Shown piece after piece: positions 1 to 5,032 of a stretch of DNA of 5,032 bases. The notes under the pieces are model-generated. The model ran no database searches. It saw nothing but the letters and a program-made list of their open reading frames with translations, and was not told the origin of the DNA. Made by a program: the position numbers and the translations under genes. Origin of the DNA: Leptotrichia sp. oral taxon 215 (lineage in GTDB: Bacteria; Fusobacteriota; Fusobacteriia; Fusobacteriales; Leptotrichiaceae); the NCBI GenBank assembly GCA_905371725.1, contig CAJPML010000101.1, positions 1 through 5,032 on the forward strand, written 5' to 3'. Every line of letters starts with the position of its first letter. The first letter of the stretch is position 1.

Positions 1-1
1 A

Positions 2-82
2 CATGTTGCACATAAACTGGTAAGAGTTATATTTACACTGATAAAGAAAAATATTATTTATCAGGAAGAAAATTTAAGATAG
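2..82 (+). CDS. C-terminal end of a transposase, IS110-family-like (partial, runs off left edge)
   Basis: The frame is open from the left edge to a TAG at 80-82 and gives 26 residues, starting HVAHKLVRVIFTL and ending in a basic, polar tail. An amphipathic helix of the form A-x-K-L-x-R-x-I-(F/Y)-x-x-(L/I)-K-(K/N) right before the stop is typical of the end of IS110/IS1111-family (Transposase_20) proteins, which are DEDD-type recombinases. The catalytic domains would lie left of the window, so the family call rests on this short tail alone. It points toward the minus-strand operon and ends about 100 bases from its last long gene. Whether the full transposase is intact cannot be seen. Confidence 0.55.
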   Translation, partial: HVAHKLVRVIFTLIKKNIIYQEENLR

Positions 83-90
83 TACCCACT

Positions 91-164
91 AAATTTCAAC
101 TGTCGGAAAAATCAGGAGCTTAAATCTCTAATTTTGTTATGCCTAAATTTTTTATTTGAAATTT
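91..164. repeat. Perfect 9-base inverted repeat, 56-base spacer
   Basis: AAATTTCAA at 91-99 is the exact reverse complement of TTGAAATTT at 156-164. It lies between the transposase stop codon and the end of the repeat-protein gene. It could be a structured RNA or DNA end of the insertion sequence. In such AT-rich DNA, chance is also possible. No T-run follows on either strand in a way that would make it a clear terminator. Confidence 0.3.
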
Positions 165-189
165 TTTTTAAAAGTTCTTGACTTTTCAT
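112..189 (-). CDS. Small ORF (25 aa), translationally coupled to the upstream repeat-protein gene; possible truncated gene
   Basis: An ATG at 189-187 overlaps the TGA of the repeat-protein gene (188-186) as ATGA. It is preceded by AGGAG at 201-197 with a 7-base spacer, an excellent initiation site. The frame reads 25 codons to TGA at 114-112. The peptide begins MKSQELLKKISNKK and is very basic and polar, with no membrane segment or signal peptide. I do not recognise it. The initiation signals are those of a normal downstream operon gene, while the product is short and its 3' part lies in or next to insertion-sequence DNA. It may be the stub of a gene cut by the IS, a genuine small protein, or a chance frame. 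Its ATG also lies in a 10-base stem (187-196 with 231-240). Confidence 0.4.
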   Translation of the reverse strand: MKSQELLKKISNKKFRHNKIRDLSS

Positions 190-1379
190 AGTTGGTCTCC
201 TTTTTTTCTTTCATTGGTTTCATCTAAAAAACCAACTATGTATATTTTTTCATCAATTTCAATAAAATTTCTTATCATTTTAGTAGATACCACCTTGCTT
301 ACTACAATTTTAGGCTTTTTACCATTTATTTGAAAATCTTTTTCAGTATATACTTTTTTATCTTTTCCAATTGCCCTAAAATTCTGATATTCTAATTCTA
401 TCTCATTTTCATTGGTTTTCAATAATCCATGACCAACTAATTTTAATGTAAGCGTATCAAAAGAAATATTAGAAATTGCTGCATTTTTAAGCTTATCTGA
501 TTTATTTCCTTCTAATTTTTCCAGTTCTTCCCTTGCAGGTTCTATTCCATTTTCCAAAGCTCTTTTATACCATTTTTTAGCCTCTTCGATTTTTCCATTT
601 TCTTCATAAAAACTTGCTAAGTTATACATACTTTCAACAAACCCTTTTTTAATTGCTTTCAAATGAGTTTCTTCGCCTTTTTTTGTTTCTCCTAATTTTT
701 CATAAACTAAAGCTAAGTTTACAAGAAGACCATCATTTTCATTATTTTTCAAAGCTTTTAAATAATATTCCTTAGCTTTCTTATAATCTTCTAATCTTTG
801 ATAAATAAATCCTAACATTCTTATAGAATTTTGATGATTCTGTTCCGCCGCTTTCAAGTAATATTTTTCAGCTTTTTTCAAATCATCATAGTTATGAAAA
901 TACAAATTTCCTAAATTGTAATATCCTTTAACATCTCCACTTTCTCCAGCTTTTAAATAATACTCTACTGCTTTTTCAAGTTTCCCATTTTCAGAATAAA
1001 GAAGTGCTAAATTATTGTATGCCTGTGTTTCGCCTTTCTTTATTGCCTGCAAATAATATTTTTCAGCTTGAGGAAAGTTATTCTCAATTCTATAAACTTC
1101 AGCTAAATTAAATAATGCAACTGTTCCACCTTTATCTATTGATTTTTGAAAATATTTTTTAGCTTCTGAATAATTTTCTTTTAAATAATACAAAGTTCCT
1201 AAATCATTTAAAGCTATTATATTTCCTTTATCAATTGCAGACAAATATAATTTTTCTGCACTTTTAAAATCTTTCTGATAAAAAAATTCTCTTGCCTGTT
1301 CTACTTCTTTATCACCATTTTCAGCCATTGCAAAGGTTGAAAAGAGTAATATACTAATTAAAATTAATAATTTCTTCAA
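186..1379 (-). CDS. Exported TPR/Sel1-like repeat protein with unrecognised C-terminal domain
   Basis: The protein has 397 residues. Residues 1-19 form a Sec signal peptide: KK, a hydrophobic core, then A-M-A before E20, fitting signal peptidase I. There is no lipobox. Residues about 25-290 are eight helix-turn-helix units; the repeated core (x-N-L-A/G-x-x-Y) begins near residues 57, 89, 121, 153, 186, 219 and 251, and each unit has a matching A-x-x-Y-Y/W-x-K-A helix. The period is 32-33 residues, slightly short for TPR (34) or Sel1 (about 36). Residues about 292-397 are a charged, probably beta-rich domain I do not recognise. Such solenoids bind proteins or peptides, here probably in the periplasm; the partner is unknown. 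The start is TTG: AGGAG lies 11 bases upstream, the purA stop is in frame just before it, and the next in-frame ATG (residue 18) would remove the signal peptide. It lies 21 bases after purA and should share its transcript. Confidence 0.85.
   Translation of the reverse strand: MKKLLILISILLFSTFAMAENGDKEVEQAREFFYQKDFKSAEKLYLSAIDKGNIIALNDLGTLYYLKENYSEAKKYFQKSIDKGGTVALFNLAEVYRIENNFPQAEKYYLQAIKKGETQAYNNLALLYSENGKLEKAVEYYLKAGESGDVKGYYNLGNLYFHNYDDLKKAEKYYLKAAEQNHQNSIRMLGFIYQRLEDYKKAKEYYLKALKNNENDGLLVNLALVYEKLGETKKGEETHLKAIKKGFVESMYNLASFYEENGKIEEAKKWYKRALENGIEPAREELEKLEGNKSDKLKNAAISNISFDTLTLKLVGHGLLKTNENEIELEYQNFRAIGKDKKVYTEKDFQINGKKPKIVVSKVVSTKMIRNFIEIDEKIYIVGFLDETNERKKGDQL
187..240 (-). promoter_or_regulatory. 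10-base stem that could sequester the small ORF's start codon
   Basis: On the - strand, CATAGTTGGT (240-231) is the exact reverse complement of ACCAACTATG (196-187), with a 34-base loop. The 3' arm contains the ATG of the small ORF, and its AGGAG sits at the edge of the loop. In the mRNA this stem would hide the start codon until a ribosome finishing the repeat-protein gene melts it, a standard translational-coupling arrangement. No T-run follows, so it is not a good intrinsic terminator. The stem is seen directly; its function is inferred. Confidence 0.4.
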
Positions 1380-1390
1380 TATTCCATCAA

Positions 1391-1395
1391 CTCCT
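1391..1395 (-). promoter_or_regulatory. Ribosome binding site for the TTG start of the repeat-protein gene
   Basis: AGGAG on the - strand lies 11 bases before the TTG at 1379-1377. That spacing is somewhat long. An ATG sits only 3 bases after the AGGAG but is out of frame and meets TGA after three codons. The TTG is therefore the only start that keeps the signal peptide. Weak spacing and a weak codon suggest low expression relative to purA. Confidence 0.6.
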
Positions 1396-1400
1396 AAAAA

Positions 1401-2699
<1,299 letters not shown>

Positions 2700-2702
2700 T
2701 TA

Positions 2703-3236
2703 TTACTCCTCCTCTTTTTTTACGATACCAATATAAGATAAATCCCTATGCTTCTGTGCAAAATCTATTCCATACCCAACTACAAATTCATCAGGTATCT
2801 TAAATCCTGTATAGTCCACTTCTATCTCGACTTCCCTTTTTTCAGGCTTGTCAAGCAATGTACATATTTTAATACTTTTTGGATTTCTAATTTTAAGCAT
2901 TTCCAGAACTTTCTTCAATGTATGCCCTGTATCTATTATATCTTCAACGATTATTACATTTCTGCCACTAATATCTTCTTCGAGATCTTTTTTTATTTTT
3001 ACATCTCTTGAGCTATGTAATTCGTTTCCATAACTCGATACAACCATAAAATCAAGAGTTGCTTCTGTTTTCAGTTCCCTCACAAGGTCACTTAAAAATA
3101 TTACCGAACCACGTAAAAGTCCAACTAATAAAATTTTTTCCTCTTTATAATCGTTGTCAATCTGAAGTGCTAGTTCTTTCACCTTTTCTGATATTTCTTC
3201 TTTTGAGATTAATGTGTCAATACTGTATTTGAACAC
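2703..3236 (-). CDS. hpt: Hypoxanthine(-guanine) phosphoribosyltransferase
   Basis: This cytosolic purine-salvage enzyme transfers ribose-5-phosphate from PRPP to hypoxanthine (usually also guanine), giving IMP or GMP. With the GTG start it has 177 residues, normal for bacterial Hpt. Motifs: the LRGS loop at 41-44; SSYG at 67-70; the PRPP signature VIIVEDIIDTGHT at 94-106, with E98/D99 for the ribose and D102 the expected catalytic base; LDKP at 128-131; GFKIPDEFVVGYG at 144-156, with K146 and the following aromatic residues for purine binding; and D158 nearby. The frame extends upstream to a TTG at 3257. The GTG at 3236-3234 is preferred because GGAGGG lies 7 bases before it and its N-terminus (M-F-K-Y-S-I-D-T-L-I-S) lines up with B. 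subtilis HprT. It is the first gene of the minus-strand operon, with two promoter candidates upstream. The sequence does not settle hypoxanthine versus guanine preference. Confidence 0.95.
   Translation of the reverse strand: MFKYSIDTLISKEEISEKVKELALQIDNDYKEEKILLVGLLRGSVIFLSDLVRELKTEATLDFMVVSSYGNELHSSRDVKIKKDLEEDISGRNVIIVEDIIDTGHTLKKVLEMLKIRNPKSIKICTLLDKPEKREVEIEVDYTGFKIPDEFVVGYGIDFAQKHRDLSYIGIVKKEEE
2708..2713 (-). promoter_or_regulatory. purA ribosome binding site embedded in the hpt 3' end
   Basis: AGGAGG on the - strand lies within the run of GAG codons for the Glu-Glu-Glu tail of Hpt, 8 bases before the purA ATG. Ribosomes ending at the hpt TAA (2705-2703) would stop right on the purA start, which suggests coupled translation of the two purine enzymes. 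Confidence 0.8.
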
Positions 3237-3243
3237 TGCTTTT

Positions 3244-3249
3244 CCCTCC
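3244..3249 (-). promoter_or_regulatory. hpt ribosome binding site that decides the GTG start
   Basis: GGAGGG on the - strand is followed by 7 bases and the GTG at 3236-3234. The upstream in-frame TTG codons (3257 and 3251) have no such site in front of them, and this purine-rich motif would have to be coding sequence if they were used. Confidence 0.8.
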
Positions 3250-3263
3250 AATTCCAAAATAAA

Positions 3264-3292
3264 TTTATATGTTACTTTATGAAATGTGTAAA
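3264..3292 (-). promoter_or_regulatory. Proximal promoter candidate for hpt-purA-repeat-protein operon
   Basis: The - strand has TTTACA (3292-3287, 5 of 6 matches to the -35 consensus), an exact 17-base spacer, then TATAAA (3269-3264, 5 of 6 matches to the -10). Transcription would begin near 3257, leaving a leader of about 20 bases that holds just the ribosome binding site. This also argues against the TTG start at 3257. It is a sequence match only. Confidence 0.55.
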
Positions 3293-3321
3293 ATGAAAAA
3301 AATTCTATTCGTTTACTTCTT

Positions 3322-3350
3322 ATTTTACTATATTTATATTTTTTTTACAA
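3322..3350 (-). promoter_or_regulatory. Distal promoter candidate for the same operon
   Basis: The - strand has TTGTAA (3350-3345, 4 of 6), a 17-base spacer, then TAAAAT (3327-3322, 5 of 6). It would start transcription near 3315 and give a leader of about 80 bases that runs through the proximal promoter. Spacing is ideal, but in DNA this AT-rich such matches also arise by chance. Confidence 0.4.
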
Positions 3351-3416
3351 TATCATTTTTATCCTGTCTGTTTTAAACTTTTATCTGAAGAATGGTTACC
3401 CCAAAATTTTACAATA

Positions 3417-3446
3417 GTGAAAAACTAATATTTTTTCAATTACAAT
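3417..3446 (+). promoter_or_regulatory. Weak plus-strand promoter candidate for the dipeptidase gene
   Basis: GTGAAA (3417-3422, 4 of 6 to the -35 consensus), an 18-base spacer and TACAAT (3441-3446, 5 of 6 to the -10). It would give a leader of about 110 bases. The match is modest and the composition makes chance hits likely. Confidence 0.25.
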
Positions 3447-3519
3447 TTATTTTCTCTAAAATATATCAAATATACAAAAAAATCATTGAAAATTTTCCAT
3501 ATTAATTTTTTTTTCAAAT

Positions 3520-3525
3520 TATACT
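3520..3525 (+). promoter_or_regulatory. Isolated -10-like box upstream of the dipeptidase gene
   Basis: TATACT lies about 40 bases before the dipeptidase ATG, which would give a short leader with the ribosome binding site in it. I find no good -35 hexamer 16-18 bases upstream, so the call depends on the -10 box and AT-rich flank alone. Confidence 0.25.
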
Positions 3526-3550
3526 ATAAATGGTATTCAATAATTTTTAT

Positions 3551-3555
3551 AGGAG
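3551..3555 (+). promoter_or_regulatory. Ribosome binding site that fixes the dipeptidase start
   Basis: AGGAG is followed by 8 bases and the ATG at 3564-3566. The frame is open further upstream to an ATG at 3486, but that one has no ribosome binding site and would put an untypical 26-residue extension before the signal peptide. Confidence 0.85.
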
Positions 3556-3563
3556 ATGATGAC

Positions 3564-4988
3564 ATGAAATTCAGAAAAACAATGTTCTTATTGACAATGT
3601 TTATTTTGATGCTTGAATTTTCAACATATATTCTTGCATGTACCGGAGTTATTGTAGGAAAAGGACTCACATCAGATGGAAGTTTTATTTTCGGACGTAA
3701 CGAAGACTTTCTAGCTGAGCCTGAACACAATAAAAACTTTATTGTCCATGAAGGAGGTAAAAATAAACCTGGAGAAATTTTTACAGATGCAAGTAACGGA
3801 TTCACTTATCCACTTCCTGAAACTAGATACAAATACATTTCCGTTCCTGATGTTACTCCTGAAGAAGGAATATTTGATGAAGCAGGATACAACGAATTTG
3901 GTGTAGCTATTGATACTACAGTTTCTGCTGATTCTAATGACAAAATCAAAAAAATAGATCCTTATGTAAAAGACGGACTGGCTGAATCTGCTATGCCTAC
4001 TGTTATTCTCCCATATGTAAAAACTGCAAGAGAAGGAGTTTTACGTTTGGCTGAAATTATCAAAACTAAAGGTGCTGCTGAAGGAAATATCCTTGTAATA
4101 GCTGATAAAAAAGAAATGTGGTATATTGAAATCTATTCAGGACATCAGTTTGTTGCCATAAAATATCCTGATGATAAATTTTCAGTTTTTCCTAACACAT
4201 ACTTCTTAGGAACTATTGATTTAAATGATAAAAACAATGTAATAAAATCCGATGATATAGAAAAAGTTGCAAAAGATGCAGGAAGCTATGTTACAGTAAA
4301 TGGAAAAATGCATCTTGCCAAATCTTATGCACCTGAATTTGCTGAAAGAAACCGTTCTCGTGCCTACTCAGGAATTCTACAGTTAAATCCTAAAGCTAAA
4401 ATTAGCTATAACGATGACAGATTTGAATTCTTCCAGTCTTCTGATAAAAAAATAACTTTACAGGATGTAATGGCTGTTTTAAGAAACCGTCTTGAAAATA
4501 CAAACTTCAAACCGCAAATGGATGGAAAAAAAGGTGATGACTATAAATATCCTATAAATAATGAAAACGTTATTGAATCACATATTTTCCAAATTAAAAA
4601 AGACTTACCTGCAAATGTTGGAGGAATCATGTGGCTTACAATGGCAAGCTCAAAATATTCACCATATGTTCCATTCTATGGAAATATAAATGCTACTTAT
4701 GATGCGTATCATGTAAAAGGTGGAAAGTACGATCCTAATTCCTATTACTGGGTATCAGAAACTGTAAACACTACAATGAACAAAGTTTCTGCCAAAGAAC
4801 AGGCTGATTTCTTTAATAAAATCAGAAGTTATGAAGATAAAAAAATAGCTGAACAAAATCAATTAGATAAAAAAATAGCTAAAATGTCTCCAAAACAGGC
4901 TGAAAAATTTGCAACTGAATTAGCACTGAGAAATGGAGAAGAAGGATTTAAATTTGTTAAAAATCAAGAAAATATATTAAAAAAATAA
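3564..4988 (+). CDS. Secreted C69-family dipeptidase (PepD-like)
   Basis: The protein has 474 residues, about the usual size of the PepD/PepDA group, which are Ntn-hydrolases that cleave dipeptides of broad specificity. Residues 1-25 form a signal peptide: K2, R4 and K5, a hydrophobic stretch interrupted by E18, then ILA before C26. C26 opens the family N-terminus CTGVIVGK, and is the expected nucleophile, needing a free amino end. Further family features are TSDGS at 36-40, RNED at 45-48, GYNEFGVAI at 108-116, IADKKEMWYIE at 179-189, and VGGIMWLTMAS followed by SPYVPFYGN at 352-374. The last 50 or so residues are charged and helical, with a short tandem repeat. Cleavage after A25 would expose the nucleophile directly, so export and activation may be one step. 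The enzyme should act in the periplasm or outside the cell, for peptide use. It is transcribed alone, divergent from the hpt operon. Substrate preference is not readable from the sequence. Confidence 0.92.
   Translation: MKFRKTMFLLTMFILMLEFSTYILACTGVIVGKGLTSDGSFIFGRNEDFLAEPEHNKNFIVHEGGKNKPGEIFTDASNGFTYPLPETRYKYISVPDVTPEEGIFDEAGYNEFGVAIDTTVSADSNDKIKKIDPYVKDGLAESAMPTVILPYVKTAREGVLRLAEIIKTKGAAEGNILVIADKKEMWYIEIYSGHQFVAIKYPDDKFSVFPNTYFLGTIDLNDKNNVIKSDDIEKVAKDAGSYVTVNGKMHLAKSYAPEFAERNRSRAYSGILQLNPKAKISYNDDRFEFFQSSDKKITLQDVMAVLRNRLENTNFKPQMDGKKGDDYKYPINNENVIESHIFQIKKDLPANVGGIMWLTMASSKYSPYVPFYGNINATYDAYHVKGGKYDPNSYYWVSETVNTTMNKVSAKEQADFFNKIRSYEDKKIAEQNQLDKKIAKMSPKQAEKFATELALRNGEEGFKFVKNQENILKK
4836..4880 (+). 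repeat. Short direct repeat in the dipeptidase 3' end
   Basis: The 15-base string GATAAAAAAATAGCT occurs at 4836-4850 and again, identically, at 4866-4880, with a 30-base period. It encodes DKKIA twice, in the decapeptide units DKKIAEQNQL and DKKIAKMSPK. It looks like a small in-frame tandem duplication within the charged helical tail. Confidence 0.7.
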
Positions 4989-5007
4989 ATATAACTTAAT
5001 TTACAAT

Positions 5008-5027
5008 GAGGGCATTAAGCCTCCCTC
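5008..5027 (+). terminator. Hairpin after the dipeptidase gene, possible terminator cut by the window edge
   Basis: GAGGG at 5008-5012 can pair with CCCTC at 5023-5027 around a 10-base loop; an alternative register pairs GGC with GCC around ATTAA. It lies 19 bases after the stop codon. It is the only GC-rich patch in the downstream stretch, which suits a terminator, but the five visible bases after it (TATAC) are not a T-run and the rest lies beyond the window. Confidence 0.35.
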
Positions 5028-5032
5028 TATAC

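Larger units (their letters stand above)
1..185 (+). mobile_element. Right-hand part of an insertion sequence, outer boundary uncertain
   Basis: The transposase tail at 2-82 implies that an insertion sequence enters from the left. The element's right end must lie after 82, but no terminal repeat or target duplication can be recognised because the left end is outside the window. The AT-rich stretch 83-185 contains a perfect 9-base inverted repeat (91-99 with 156-164) and a TTGACT at 179-184. IS110-family elements often have no terminal inverted repeats and make no target duplication, so the absence of these proves little. The end given here is the latest plausible one; the true end could be anywhere from just after 82 to about 185. 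Confidence 0.3.
3237..3563. other. Divergent intergenic control region, no gene
   Basis: These 327 bases separate the minus-strand hpt operon from the plus-strand dipeptidase gene. The stretch is very AT-rich and has no supported coding frame on either strand. It contains two minus-strand promoter candidates near hpt, weaker plus-strand candidates near 3417-3446 and 3520-3525, and the ribosome binding sites of both flanking genes. I see no riboswitch-like fold, no tRNA and no convincing regulator operator. The central GC-richer patch around 3390-3402 (GGTTACCCC) has no function I can assign. Confidence 0.7.

Noticed and set aside
38..64. Perfect 8-base inverted repeat CTGATAAA / TTTATCAG with an 11-base loop
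   Set aside because: It lies inside the transposase reading frame and has no T-run after it on either strand, so it is not supported as a terminator or operator.
83..178. Continuation of the transposase frame after its TAG (32 further open codons on the + strand)
   Set aside because: The residues are low-complexity and Phe/Leu-rich from AT-rich DNA and do not extend the family-like helix; readthrough is not supported.
170..186. Hairpin AAAAGT-TCTTG-ACTTTT as a terminator of the minus-strand operon
   Set aside because: On the - strand it is followed by an A-run, not a T-run, and the stem is only six weak pairs.
3370..3378. Odd palindrome GTTTTAAAC as a regulator operator in the divergent region
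   Set aside because: It is short, AT-rich and single-copy; such strings are expected by chance in this composition.
3486..3563. Upstream ATG at 3486 as the dipeptidase start
   Set aside because: No ribosome binding site precedes it, and it would place 26 unusual residues ahead of a proper signal peptide; the ATG at 3564 has AGGAG at an 8-base spacing.
3556..3567. Tiny frame ATGATGACATGA overlapping the dipeptidase start
   Set aside because: Its ATG directly touches the AGGAG, leaving no spacer for initiation, and it has only three codons.
3524..3805. Minus-strand open frame opposite the dipeptidase start
   Set aside because: It lies antisense to the signal peptide and catalytic N-terminus of a clear family member and has no supporting initiation site.

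Overview
The window is AT-rich throughout, with long A and T tracts between genes, strong AGGAG-type ribosome binding sites and an A/T-ending codon bias. Together with the flavour of the proteins, this suggests a Fusobacteriota member, most likely Leptotrichia or a relative. That placement is inference from composition and protein style, not from a marker gene. It carries housekeeping purine genes, a secreted peptidase, an exported repeat protein and the edge of an insertion sequence.

Layout. Positions 2-82 (+) hold the last 26 codons of a transposase that looks like the IS110 family; the rest lies off the left edge. Positions 83-185 have no gene on the + strand. They contain inverted repeats and, on the - strand, a previously hidden 25-codon reading frame (112-189) with a good ribosome binding site; its ATG overlaps the stop codon of the next gene. 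From 186 to 3236 runs a compact minus-strand operon, in transcription order hpt (GTG start at 3236), purA (ATG at 2699) and an exported TPR/Sel1-like repeat protein (TTG start at 1379). The gaps are 3 and 21 bases. Positions 3237-3563 are a divergent, gene-free control region. It has two well-spaced sigma-70-like promoter candidates for the operon and weaker ones for the rightward gene. From 3564 to 4988 (+) is a secreted C69-family dipeptidase, followed by a small hairpin near the right edge.

How the genes fit. Hpt salvages hypoxanthine (and usually guanine) to IMP (GMP) using PRPP, and PurA takes IMP on toward AMP. The pair is therefore a coherent salvage-to-adenylate unit, with purA translationally linked to the end of hpt. 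The third gene encodes a predicted periplasmic protein with no obvious purine role; it shares the transcript and starts at a TTG codon. The dipeptidase is a separate unit, probably for peptide use outside the cytoplasm.

No exotic system (CRISPR, toxin-antitoxin, phage or defence cluster) is visible. The most interesting points are the hidden translationally coupled frame next to the IS end, the start codons of hpt and the repeat protein, and the dipeptidase's catalytic Cys lying directly at its predicted signal-peptide cleavage site.
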